Assembly (NCBI GenBank): GCA_937944035.1
Contig: CALDZQ010000161.1
Coordinates: 1 to 9,399 of the forward strand
DNA length: 9,399 nt
Reading direction: 5' to 3'
DNA from: an uncultured Neomegalonema sp.
Lineage (GTDB): Bacteria > Pseudomonadota > Alphaproteobacteria > Rhodobacterales > Rhodobacteraceae
The translations under genes and the position numbers were made by a program. Within the stretch, counting starts at the first letter, position 1; every line of letters starts with the position of its first letter. The notes under the pieces are model-generated. The model was not told the origin of the DNA and did no database searches. It saw only the letters and a list, made by a program, of their open reading frames with translations. Of the stretch, positions 1-6,490 are shown piece after piece.

Positions 1-327
1 GAAGGCGGATCAGCCTGCAGCGACGGTGGAGCAGCTGGTGCAGAAGGTGCTGATGGCGCAGCTGGTGGCGAAGCAGCCGGCGCTGCCGGTGGCGATCAGC
101 CTATGATGCAGGCTCTCGGTCAGGTTCTGGAACAACTTCAGCAACTGATCGGCCAATTGACCCAGATGATTAGTCAAATGGGCGGCTCGGCTAGCGGTTC
201 AGCTGGTGCAGGCGGTGTCTCAGGTGCTGGTGGCGCAAGTGGCGGCATGGGCATGATGGGCGATGCCGGTGGCATGGGCATGATGGGTGATGCCGGCGGC
301 ATGACCGGAACCGACGACAAGCACTGA
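1..327 (+). CDS. Gly/Ala-rich protein, C-terminal part (5' end outside window)
   Basis: The frame is open from the first base to a TGA at 325-327, so this is the last 108 codons of a gene that begins upstream. The visible protein has three parts. First comes a Gly/Ala/Glu-rich low-complexity stretch of about 34 residues. Next is a Gln/Leu/Met-rich segment (about residues 35-62, beginning MMQALGQVLEQLQQLIGQL) that should form an amphipathic helix or coiled coil. Last is a second Gly/Ser/Ala/Met-rich tail containing a nine-residue unit, GGMGMMGDA, twice in tandem. There are two internal ATG codons at 103 and 106, but the same composition continues upstream of them, so I do not take them as the start. 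A perfect terminator follows 23 nt after the stop. I do not recognise the family; the layout is seen in some secreted or surface low-complexity proteins, but no signal region is visible to support that. Confidence 0.7.
   Translation, partial: EGGSACSDGGAAGAEGADGAAGGEAAGAAGGDQPMMQALGQVLEQLQQLIGQLTQMISQMGGSASGSAGAGGVSGAGGASGGMGMMGDAGGMGMMGDAGGMTGTDDKH
241..294 (+). repeat. 27-bp tandem repeat, two copies, in-frame
   Basis: Positions 241-267 and 268-294 are two 27-bp units that differ only at third codon positions (ggc/ggt) and both encode GGMGMMGDA. A third partial unit (GGM) starts at 295. Synonymous-only differences suggest the peptide is kept while the DNA drifts. Such repeats can gain or lose units by slippage. 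Confidence 0.85.
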
Positions 328-350
328 TCTTTCCCGATCAGAATATTCTT

Positions 351-380
351 GAAAGGGGCCTTCGGGCCCCTTTCTCTTTT
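351..380 (+). terminator. Rho-independent terminator after the Gly-rich gene
   Basis: A perfect 10-bp stem (GAAAGGGGCC / GGCCCCTTTC) with a TTCG tetraloop is followed by TCTTTT. It lies 23 nt after the stop of the Gly-rich gene and separates it from the small genes downstream. Confidence 0.93.
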
Positions 381-489
381 CGGTATTGACGGTAGCCCAC
401 TCACCTCCAAGATTTACGTCCAATAAAGAAACAGCGCGTAATGTTCAGTTACGTTTAACAGCAAGCGCAGTTTTGTATTGGAGGTCAGC

Positions 490-642
490 ATGGAAAAAGT
501 TTGTGGCATCGTCGTATTTCTCGCCGTCTACCAGCTTGCAGGCATGTTAGATTACCACGACTCTCCTAAGCTAACGAAACCGATCGTGGACGATTACTGC
601 AATCGCGTCAGCCGCATGATTGGCATCAGCAGCCCCTGCTGA
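490..642 (+). CDS. Small unrecognised protein, 50 aa
   Basis: ATG at 490 is preceded by GGAG at 480-483 with a 6-nt gap, a well-placed ribosome binding site, and the frame runs 50 codons to TGA. The protein starts MEKVCGIVVFLAVYQLAGML: a charged start, a short hydrophobic helix (about residues 4-20), then a polar part with basic and acidic residues, and a Cys at the very end. There are three Cys in all (5, 37, 50). The hydrophobic stretch is short for a membrane anchor and has no clear signal peptidase site. It sits alone between the terminator at 351-380 and the 43-aa gene at 711, in the same direction. I do not recognise it. The binding site supports a real gene, but it is short enough that chance cannot be excluded. 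Confidence 0.5.
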   Translation: MEKVCGIVVFLAVYQLAGMLDYHDSPKLTKPIVDDYCNRVSRMIGISSPC

Positions 643-676
643 AGCGTTTGGCATCCCTTTTGCTCTCTCAACAGTT

Positions 677-693
677 AGCCGGATAGGCCGGCT
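677..693 (+). other. Short hairpin between two small genes
   Basis: AGCCGG (677-682) and CCGGCT (688-693) form a perfect 6-bp inverted repeat around ATAGG. No T-run follows, so it is not a terminator. It ends 6 nt before the ribosome binding site of the 43-aa gene and could affect its translation or protect the message. Confidence 0.5.
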
Positions 694-710
694 GAAGATG
701 GAGTGAACCG

Positions 711-842
711 ATGACATTTTTTGATTTAATAATAATGCTGTTGATAATGGGCGGTGGTTTTGCGGGCATGATTATTGCTCTACGAACCGAAATCGGATTC
801 GCAACCGAACGCGCCAATGACGCGGACGCCTTCGAAGAATAA
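711..842 (+). CDS. Small single-helix membrane protein, 43 aa
   Basis: ATG at 711 has GGAG at 700-703 with a 7-nt gap; the frame ends at TAA 840-842. Residues 2-24 form one strongly hydrophobic, Gly-containing helix (key run LLIMGGGFAGMIIAL), followed by a charged tail of about 19 residues (RTEIGFATERAND...). By charge, the tail is mixed but acidic at the end. That is the pattern of a one-pass inner-membrane small protein. The Gly triplet in the middle of the helix could allow tight helix packing with a partner. It lies 68 nt before miaA in the same direction and may share its transcript. I do not recognise a family. Confidence 0.55.
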   Translation: MTFFDLIIMLLIMGGGFAGMIIALRTEIGFATERANDADAFEE

Positions 843-910
843 TATAATAACCGTTCTGACACCCAATCTTGGGCGTTTCCGTAGTAAAAATCTGCGCTTA
901 TAACGCCGGG

Positions 911-1846
911 ATGAAACATGAAACGCCTAAAGCGATTCTGATTGCGGGGCCGACCGCTTCGGGTAAATCCGCTCTCGCATTGCGACTAGCGGAAACGCTC
1001 GGCGGGTGGGTCATAAATGCCGACTCACTTCAGGTGTATGATGGCTGGCGCGTACTAACAGCGCGCCCAGATGCTGACGAGCTAAGCCGTGCGCCGCATT
1101 TCCTTTACGGCCATAAAGACCCAGCAAAGCGTTATTCCGTCGGCAAATGGCTATCTGATCTCAGTAAAGTTTTGGCGAATGCCGAAGCCAACAATATAAC
1201 ACCTGTTATTGTAGGCGGGACAGGATTGAACTTCGTTTCCCTTACCAACGGATTATCCGAAATCCCCGCTATCCCCGAAACAACACGCACAGAAGCGATT
1301 GCTCTGCAGGACGAATTGGGGCATTCGGAATTCAAGCGTTTGCTGCTCGCACGCGATCCGAAATCTGCGCAACTCGATATTGAGAACCCGCGCCGGGCCT
1401 TGCGCGCATGGGAAGTGTATCAGGCGACCGGGCAGTCTCTTATCGACTGGTCGGCTAAACCAACCGTTCCTGTGCTTCAGGAATCCCGCATTTGCGCAAA
1501 ACTTATTCTCAATCTGGAACGCGAGGCGCTGATTCCACGCATTAATACGCGCTTTCATGAGATGATTAGCGGTGGTGCATTGGAAGAAGCCAGCGAAATG
1601 CGGGATCGTCAACTTGACCCCACATTACCAGCAATGCGCGCCGTTGGGGCGCCCCCCCTGTTCTCCTATCTCAACGGAGATATGACGCTAGAACAGGCCG
1701 TTGAACGTGGTGCTATCGATACAAGACAATATGCCAAACGTCAGCGCACTTGGTTCAGAAACCAGATGGCAGATTGGACAACCGTCAATCGAGGCCAAGT
1801 GGATTCAATCTTCAGAAAAATAACCAGCGACAACATGTTAAATTAA
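911..1846 (+). CDS. miaA: tRNA dimethylallyltransferase MiaA
   Basis: A cytoplasmic enzyme that transfers a dimethylallyl group to N6 of A37 in tRNAs reading codons that begin with U. The 311-aa product matches the family length. Visible motifs are the P-loop GPTASGKS (13-20), DSLQVY (38-43, with the catalytic Asp), GGTGLN (102-107), the ENPRRALRAWEVYQATG segment (158-174) and the C-terminal TRQYAKRQRTWFR (271-283), which contacts the tRNA. A TTG start at 869 would add 14 residues that do not resemble the family N-terminus, so ATG 911 is preferred, although its ribosome binding site is weak. Two positions are unusual from memory: Asn instead of Tyr at the end of GGTGLY, and AVGAPPL where many members have a Gly-Tyr pair. 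The rest of the signature is intact, so I expect an active enzyme. Confidence 0.95.
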   Translation: MKHETPKAILIAGPTASGKSALALRLAETLGGWVINADSLQVYDGWRVLTARPDADELSRAPHFLYGHKDPAKRYSVGKWLSDLSKVLANAEANNITPVIVGGTGLNFVSLTNGLSEIPAIPETTRTEAIALQDELGHSEFKRLLLARDPKSAQLDIENPRRALRAWEVYQATGQSLIDWSAKPTVPVLQESRICAKLILNLEREALIPRINTRFHEMISGGALEEASEMRDRQLDPTLPAMRAVGAPPLFSYLNGDMTLEQAVERGAIDTRQYAKRQRTWFRNQMADWTTVNRGQVDSIFRKITSDNMLN

Positions 1847-1858
1847 CCTCACATTAAC
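1843..1858 (+). promoter_or_regulatory. CtrA-type box TTAA-N7-TTAAC
   Basis: TTAA at 1843-1846 and TTAAC at 1854-1858 are separated by exactly seven bases, the full consensus of the alphaproteobacterial cell-cycle regulator CtrA. The first half overlaps the miaA stop codon. Further TTAA words follow at 1862 and 1872. TTAA words are common in AT-rich gaps, so a chance match is possible. Confidence 0.45.
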
Positions 1859-2013
1859 TCATTAAAGTTGATTAATGGTTGTGCACAAACATGTGATTAT
1901 AAAATAGTGGGGCGAGTCTGAAATGCTGTTAACCGAAACAGAAAAATCCACGGCTGGCGACACAGTCGTTCTATAAACTACAAATGATGTAACGTAATAA
2001 TCGATTACTGACA
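1859..2013 (+). other. Gap after miaA; possible small RNA or leader region
   Basis: This AT-rich gap between miaA and the terminator holds a TATAAA element (1898-1903) that could be a -10 box, though no matching -35 stands at normal distance. A 17-codon frame (ATG 1923 to TAA 1976, starting MLLTETEK) has GGGG at 1909-1912 and is too short to call as a gene. A transcript from about 1910 to the terminator at 2043 would be about 130 nt. No known RNA family is recognised. Confidence 0.3.
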
Positions 2014-2043
2014 AAAAGCCCCGGCATTCGTGCCGGGGCTTTT
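2014..2043. terminator. Bidirectional terminator between miaA and tauC
   Basis: A perfect 13-bp stem, AAAAGCCCCGGCA / TGCCGGGGCTTTT, with a TTCG loop. It ends in T on both strands, so it can stop + strand transcription coming from miaA and minus-strand transcription from tauC, whose stop codon is 37 nt away. This fits the convergent gene arrangement. Confidence 0.95.
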
Positions 2044-2080
2044 CAATTTCAGAATATCGCAGCGTTTAACCGATCTTCGA

Positions 2081-2986
2081 TCAACCCTTACCGCGCCACG
2101 GGATCAGCCACCGCTCAAGCAAACGCATAATCATTTCAATCGCATAGCCGATCAGGCCGATAATAATGATACCGATCACAACCGTGTCAGTTTGCAGGAA
2201 GTTCTTCGCGATCATAATCATCGATCCGACGCCCTTCTCTGCCGCAACCAGTTCCGCAGCGACCACAGTGCCCCAGCAAACGCCCATTGCGGTACGGATG
2301 CCGGTGAAAATCTCCGGTAACGCGTTCGGCAGGATCACGTTTTTCAACACCTGAAACTTAGATGCTCCGAGGCTGTAAGCCGCATGAACCTTAGAGATTT
2401 TAACGCCGGAAACGCCGGAACGCGCCGCGATAATCATGATAAAAAGCGCCGCCAGGAACAGCAGCGTGATCTTCGCGGTCTCGTCAATGCCCAGCCACAG
2501 GATAATCAGCGGGATCAGCGCCAGCGGCGGAATCGGGCGCATGAACTCGACAATCGGGTCAAACAGGCCGCGCGCCGTTGAGCTGAGGCCCATCGCAAAG
2601 CCCAAAGGAATCCCCACCAGAGCGCCAAAGAACACACCGGAAAGCACCCGATAAACGCTGATAAAGACATGTTCCCATAACGCTGTGTTACGGAAACCTT
2701 GATCCAGCAGTTTCGTTATCCTCTTGCCCACCGCCTCAAAGGACGGCCAGTAGATCGGCTTAACCCAACCCTGACTTGTGGAAACCCACCAAAGCAACAA
2801 AAGCGCGATAACGGTGACAAAGCTCCACAACCGGCCGGAGTTCACCGCGCTGGGGTCGCCGAATTTCACGGTCTTCTGGCGGGTAAAGCTGTTATCAGCC
2901 ATGCCCAGCCACATCATCAGCGCCGAGGGAGTTTCCTGCGGCGCTGCGACCAGTTTGATGTTGGGATCGTTTGGTTGGTCGGTCAT
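2081..2986 (-). CDS. tauC: TauC-type ABC transporter permease
   Basis: Inner-membrane permease of an importer of the nitrate/sulfonate/taurine family (301 aa). After a polar N-terminal part of about 52 residues come a first helix (about 54-70) and a five-helix core. The EAA loop that docks on the ATPase is seen at about 202-220 (AAYSLGASKFQVLKNVILP), and the conserved RPIPPLALIPLIILWLG segment typical of TauC/SsuC lies at 150-166. Its ATG overlaps the tauB stop as ATGA (2983-2986), and a strong GGGAGGGG ribosome binding site lies inside the tauB end, so the two are translationally coupled. The N-terminal extension before the first helix is longer than in short SsuC proteins. The permease role is firm; the substrate is inferred from the family. 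Confidence 0.93.
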   Translation of the reverse strand: MTDQPNDPNIKLVAAPQETPSALMMWLGMADNSFTRQKTVKFGDPSAVNSGRLWSFVTVIALLLLWWVSTSQGWVKPIYWPSFEAVGKRITKLLDQGFRNTALWEHVFISVYRVLSGVFFGALVGIPLGFAMGLSSTARGLFDPIVEFMRPIPPLALIPLIILWLGIDETAKITLLFLAALFIMIIAARSGVSGVKISKVHAAYSLGASKFQVLKNVILPNALPEIFTGIRTAMGVCWGTVVAAELVAAEKGVGSMIMIAKNFLQTDTVVIGIIIIGLIGYAIEMIMRLLERWLIPWRGKG

Positions 2987-3798
2987 GTGTCAGCCCCTCC
3001 CATGATCTCTTCTTCCATTTCCCAGATCATCGAGAGGATTTCTTCGCGTTTTTCGATGAAATCATGGCTCGCTTTGATCTCGCGGGGGCTGTCGGTCAGC
3101 CCGCGCTCGGCAAACGGCAAATTGTATTCCTTGTGAATGCGGCCCGGACGCGGGGCCATGACGATCAGACGCTCGCCCAGGAACAGCGCTTCCTCAACCG
3201 AGTGCGTGATGAGCACGATTGTCTTGCCGGTTTCTTTCCACAGCTTCAGCACCAGCCCTTGCATCTTCTCACGCGTCAGCGCGTCAAGCGCACCGAGCGG
3301 CTCGTCCATCAGGATCACATCCGGCTCGTTGGCCAAACACCGCGCCAGCGCAACACGTTGCTGCATCCCGCCCGAAAGCTGGTAGACCGGCTTGTCGCCA
3401 AAATCGCCCAAACCGACGATGTTGAGCAAATGATCGACCTTCTCGTTGGTCTCCTTGGCGGGCTTTCCGGCCATGCGCGGGCCGAACGAGATGTTCTTGC
3501 GCACGTTCAACCACTCAAACAAAGCACCTTGCTGGAACACCATGCCACGCTCGGCATCGGGGCCAACAACTTGCTTTCCGTTCAGGAAAACAGCGCCCAC
3601 CGTCGGCGCAAGAAAGCCCGCGATGATGTTCAGCAACGTGGTTTTACCACAGCCCGACGGACCGAGCACGGAGAGCAACTCTCCGGATTTTAAATCAAGC
3701 GATACATTGTTGAGTGCATGGACCGAACCGCCTCCAGGCAGCGTGAACACCATCGACACATCATCAACGACCAAACCGTTATGGTTTGCTCCGGTCAT
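2983..3798 (-). CDS. tauB: TauB-type ABC transporter ATP-binding protein
   Basis: Cytoplasmic ATPase that drives the importer (271 aa). All catalytic motifs are present: Walker A GPSGCGKTT (46-54), Q-loop near 89-90 (VFQQG), signature LSGGMQQR (141-148), Walker B VILMDE (161-166), D-loop ALD and switch His 199 (LITHS). The sequence around these (GPDAERGMVFQQGALFEWLNV) is typical of the TauB/SsuB group. The start ATG 3796-3798 has AGGGGG upstream. It lies 67 nt after tauA, with a terminator-like hairpin between them, and overlaps tauC by 4 bp. The C-terminal tail (about 230-271) is rich in Glu and Met (EKREEILSMIWEMEEEIMGG) and probably helical. The function as ATPase is certain; the transported compound is not shown by the sequence. 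Confidence 0.95.
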   Translation of the reverse strand: MTGANHNGLVVDDVSMVFTLPGGGSVHALNNVSLDLKSGELLSVLGPSGCGKTTLLNIIAGFLAPTVGAVFLNGKQVVGPDAERGMVFQQGALFEWLNVRKNISFGPRMAGKPAKETNEKVDHLLNIVGLGDFGDKPVYQLSGGMQQRVALARCLANEPDVILMDEPLGALDALTREKMQGLVLKLWKETGKTIVLITHSVEEALFLGERLIVMAPRPGRIHKEYNLPFAERGLTDSPREIKASHDFIEKREEILSMIWEMEEEIMGGADT

Positions 3799-3822
3799 AC
3801 GATCCCCCTGTTCTTAATACAT

Positions 3823-3854
3823 AAAAAAGCAGCCCGCCCGATTACCGGACGGGC
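3823..3854 (-). terminator. Terminator-like attenuator between tauA and tauB
   Basis: On the minus strand GCCCGTCCG, loop GTAAT, CGGGCGGGC form a 9-bp RNA stem (one G-U pair), followed by TGC and a run of six T. It begins 11 nt past the tauA stop. In binding-protein-dependent importers such a structure commonly lets part of the transcripts end after the binding protein gene and protects its 3' end, giving more TauA than TauB/TauC. The T-run starts 2 nt after the stem, so termination may be partial. Confidence 0.75.
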
Positions 3855-3865
3855 CTGAAGACGGT

Positions 3866-4957
3866 TCAACCGTCGATCATTTCGAGTAATTCAGCGATGC
3901 GTTTCTGTATGCCCTGCAACTCCTCAAAAATCGCATCATTCGACATCATCGCGTCACCACCGGATGCGGCCATAGCGGATGATGCGGGCAAGAAACCGGC
4001 GTCGATGAAGGGGCTGTAATCGCCCAGCGCCTTCTCCATACCGCCCGATTCAACCATCACATCGGCAACGCCCTTGGTCATTGCCTGCACACCACCGCCC
4101 AGCCATGCCGGGCTTGCCTGTTCGGCCGCCGTCGGAAAACCGAAGCCACCCATCATATCCATCGTCGGCTTCTCATCCATACCCGCCGCTTTCGCGATGG
4201 CCGGAATTGCCGCAGCGGGGTCGGCCGCAAAAGCTTCATTCGATGCTTCGGTCACTTCCATGAATTTTCTCACCAGATCAGGGTGATCGGCGGCAAACTC
4301 GTCGGTGACGGTAACAATATCGAATACATTGATACCAATAGCTTTTTTCTCGGCAGATGTCAGAAGCGGCTTGCCGAACTCCTTCATACGCGTCAGCGCG
4401 CCGCCGAAACCGCAGGCCATGACAACATCACCACGCGCCAGCGCAACCGCGCCATCCGGCGGGTTCATCTGTACAAGCGCAACTTCGTCGGGGCTGACAT
4501 CAAGGCTTTCGAGTGTTTTCAGAAGGGAATAATGCGTCACATTGCCGATCGGCGTGGCGATTTTTTTGCCGATAAGGCGGTCGGCGCTGTCTTTGGTGAT
4601 TTCCGCCGCATCGGCAACGATACAATCGTCATTGTCCGAATATGTAACCGCGACGCCCACCATTTTCAGCGGTGCGCCCGTTGAAACACCCACCACAAAC
4701 GGCACGAAACCTTGGCTGTAGGCGATATGCACATCGCCGGATACCATCGCCTGCGTCATCTCGTTACCGTTGCCGAATGCACGCCATCGCACGTCAACGC
4801 CCATCGCCTCGTCATATGTTTTCTCTAGCTGAGCGACTTGGTTCGCGGTCGGCCATTCAAGAAAATACGCGACTGTGATCTCGTCGAGCGCCGATGCCGC
4901 CGTTGCACTCATGGCAAGCAGCGACGCGCTTACGGCGGCAAAGATTGATCTTCTCAT
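3866..4957 (-). CDS. tauA: TauA-type periplasmic substrate-binding protein with C-terminal helical extension
   Basis: Periplasmic receptor of the importer (363 aa). Residues 1-23 form a clear Sec signal peptide (MRR, hydrophobic core, cleavage after ASA). The mature part starts LDEITVAYFLEWPTANQVAQ, the usual opening of TauA/SsuA-family proteins, and holds the family blocks GDVHIAYSQG, NPPDGAVALARGDVVMACGFGGALTRMKEFG and WLGGGVQAMTKGVADV. The chosen ATG at 4955-4957 gives a perfect signal peptide and has GGGAGAAG just upstream. The frame remains open to 5026, but that adds 23 residues ahead of the signal. The last 38 residues (about 326-363) look like an extra part: a Ser/Ala/Gly/Met linker, then an acidic amphipathic helix (EELQGIQKRIAELLEMI). 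I do not recall this from TauA proteins. The ligand is probably a small organosulfonate such as taurine, by family only. Confidence 0.9.
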   Translation of the reverse strand: MRRSIFAAVSASLLAMSATAASALDEITVAYFLEWPTANQVAQLEKTYDEAMGVDVRWRAFGNGNEMTQAMVSGDVHIAYSQGFVPFVVGVSTGAPLKMVGVAVTYSDNDDCIVADAAEITKDSADRLIGKKIATPIGNVTHYSLLKTLESLDVSPDEVALVQMNPPDGAVALARGDVVMACGFGGALTRMKEFGKPLLTSAEKKAIGINVFDIVTVTDEFAADHPDLVRKFMEVTEASNEAFAADPAAAIPAIAKAAGMDEKPTMDMMGGFGFPTAAEQASPAWLGGGVQAMTKGVADVMVESGGMEKALGDYSPFIDAGFLPASSAMAASGGDAMMSNDAIFEELQGIQKRIAELLEMIDG

Positions 4958-4978
4958 TTCCACTTCTCCCAAGAGAAT

Positions 4979-5001
4979 GTCTGGCAGGTACTCCGCCAGA
5001 C
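4979..5001 (-). promoter_or_regulatory. Stem-loop in the tauA leader
   Basis: GTCTGGC and GCCAGAC form a perfect 7-bp inverted repeat around a 9-nt loop, ending about 10 nt before the ribosome binding site of tauA on the minus strand. No T-run follows. It would fit an mRNA-stabilising 5' hairpin or a binding site; I see no well-formed promoter upstream of it. Confidence 0.55.
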
Positions 5002-5144
5002 AAAGGGATAACCCACTCCGGCGCAAGGCTTAACCATGTGAGTTATGATGTTAAATTGCGGAAGTCCCTGTGGATTTCACTCTGCACCCCTCTTATGCCG
5101 TGATTGGACCCATACCTGCGCACGGCCGCACGATAGCGTTGCAG

Positions 5145-5223
5145 GGCATCGAAAACGACAGAAACTGTCGCTGATTGTACAGACTTTAGGCGGGCTGATT
5201 CTGAAGTTCAGGCATCGAAAACG
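5145..5223 (+). promoter_or_regulatory. Direct repeat and palindrome upstream of the dehydrogenase gene
   Basis: The 13-nt word GGCATCGAAAACG occurs at 5145-5157 and again at 5211-5223 (66 bp start to start). Right after the first copy lies a perfect palindrome, CGACAGAAACTGTCG (5156-5170), sharing its first two bases with the repeat. The second copy runs into the ribosome binding site GGAG (5225-5228). A weak TTGTAC word (5175-5180) could be a -35 box but has no good partner. The arrangement looks like regulator sites in the tauA/dehydrogenase intergenic region. Confidence 0.45.
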
Positions 5224-5236
5224 CGGAGCATTCACA

Positions 5237-6196
5237 ATGAAAATCGGATTTATCGGCCTCGGCAATGTCGGCGGCAAACTTGCGGGCAGCCTGCTGCGCA
5301 ACGGCTTTGACACGGTCGTCCACGATTTGGATGCAGCGCTCGTGGCCCAGTTCGTCGCGCAAGGCGCGGCAACGGGCGACAGTCCCGCCACGATGATGGC
5401 GGCCTGCGACGCGGTTATCACCTGCCTGCCCTCCCCCGCCGCTTCCGCCGCTGTGGTTGAGGGCGAAAACGGTCTGCTCGATGGCATATCTCCAGGCAAA
5501 ATCTGGATGGAAATGTCCAGCAATGACGAGGCCGAGGTTAAACGTCTGGGCGCAAAAATTATGGCCAAGGGCGGTTCGGCGGTTGATTGTCCCGTATCGG
5601 GCGGTTGTCACCGTGCCGCGACCGGAAATATCGCCATTTTCGCGGGGTGCGACCGCGAGACGTTTGAGCGCATCCTCCCCGTTCTCACCCGCTTGGGGCG
5701 CCGTGTTCTGCATACCGGGCCGCTTGGCAGCGCATCGGTTCTGAAAGTGATGACCAACTACCTCGCGACCGTGAACCTGATCGCCTGCGGCGAGGCGATG
5801 ACCGTCTGCAAAGCCGCCGGAATGGATCTGGCCACCACCTATGAGGCGATCCGCATCTCTTCCGGCAACAGCTTTTGTCACGAGACAGAAAGCCAGGTGG
5901 TCCTCAACGGCTCCCGCGACATCGGTTTCACGATGGATCTGGTGAAAAAAGACATCGGCCTGTTTCAGGCCATCGCCGACCGCGCGGGCGTGCCGATAGA
6001 GCTGAACCCGAAGATGATCGACATCTTCGACGACGGGATCGAGCGCTATGGCCCCCGCGAACACTCCCCCAACATCATCCGCCGCCTTGAGGACGCCACG
6101 GGCCTGCGCATCCTCGCAGACGGCTTTCCCGCCGAGATTCTCGACGACGAGCCGGAAGAGGAAGGCTACGAAGTCGTGCGTGGCGGGCGGCAGTAA
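5237..6196 (+). CDS. NAD(P)-dependent beta-hydroxyacid dehydrogenase family protein
   Basis: A 319-aa cytoplasmic oxidoreductase of the 3-hydroxyisobutyrate / tartronate-semialdehyde / sulfolactaldehyde reductase superfamily. It opens with a Rossmann motif, MKIGFIGLGNVG (GxGxxG at 7-12). The substrate-binding DCPVSGG motif is at 117-123, followed by the catalytic region GSASVLKVMTNYL, whose Lys170 is the expected catalytic lysine. The all-helical C-terminal domain follows, with MDLVKKDIGL (233-242) as usual. A C-terminal tail of about 25 residues (ADGFPAEILDDEPEEEGYEV) extends beyond the common family length of about 290-300. ATG 5237 was chosen because the frame upstream to 5045 has no family resemblance and GGAG lies 8 nt before it. 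It is divergent from tauABC, so a role on a sulfonate or related three-carbon hydroxyacid is possible. The exact substrate cannot be read from the sequence. Confidence 0.88.
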   Translation: MKIGFIGLGNVGGKLAGSLLRNGFDTVVHDLDAALVAQFVAQGAATGDSPATMMAACDAVITCLPSPAASAAVVEGENGLLDGISPGKIWMEMSSNDEAEVKRLGAKIMAKGGSAVDCPVSGGCHRAATGNIAIFAGCDRETFERILPVLTRLGRRVLHTGPLGSASVLKVMTNYLATVNLIACGEAMTVCKAAGMDLATTYEAIRISSGNSFCHETESQVVLNGSRDIGFTMDLVKKDIGLFQAIADRAGVPIELNPKMIDIFDDGIERYGPREHSPNIIRRLEDATGLRILADGFPAEILDDEPEEEGYEVVRGGRQ

Positions 6197-6232
6197 CGCA
6201 TAGCCGCCTTGGTCGCATCTCACTTTGAAGTG

Positions 6233-6280
6233 GATTACAGCACTGTGCGTAATTCCTGAATCACGCACAACGCTGTTTCC
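6233..6280 (+). repeat. 48-bp palindromic repeat, left copy
   Basis: Arms 6233-6252 and 6261-6280 are inverted repeats around TTCCTGAA (6253-6260). The copy is the reverse of the one at 6930-6977: 42 of 48 positions agree, including an unbroken 20-nt core TGTGCGTAATTCCTGAATCA. If transcribed on the minus strand, several arm mismatches become G-U pairs. It lies 36 nt after the dehydrogenase stop, in the place typical of REP-like or small palindromic elements. Confidence 0.85.
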
Positions 6281-6490
6281 GCCTGCTCAAAATCACTTTA
6301 ATATTTTACTTTTGTTCACGCCAAAACGATCTCATTTTGCGACAACTCCGATTTGTTCGCCAAAAACACGTCCAAAGCCCGCAGAGGACCGCGTAAATCG
6401 CCTTGCAGGATCAGCCGGCGCATCTGGCGCGGTACTTGCTCATACAGTGTTAACCGCAAAATTGTGCTGCAAAGCACATCGCGGGGCGAA

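Noticed and set aside
869..910. TTG start 14 codons upstream of the miaA ATG
   Set aside because: The added residues do not fit the MiaA N-terminus, and no ribosome binding site stands before the TTG.
1923..1976. A 17-codon frame between miaA and the terminator, as attenuation leader peptide
   Set aside because: It has no run of regulatory codons, and no amino-acid biosynthesis gene follows in the same direction.
2971..3693. A 240-codon + strand frame across tauB
   Set aside because: It is the shadow of tauB, whose ABC motifs are all present on the minus strand; the + strand translation is rich in His, Arg and Gln and has no family features.
5186..6268. A 360-codon minus-strand frame across the dehydrogenase gene
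   Set aside because: It fully overlaps the well-supported dehydrogenase gene, begins inside the 48-bp palindrome, and its translation (many His, Gly, Arg, Ala) is typical of an antisense shadow.
6316..6423. A 35-codon minus-strand frame with natural-looking composition
   Set aside because: No ribosome binding site, no recognised family, and very short; mentioned only in the gap description.
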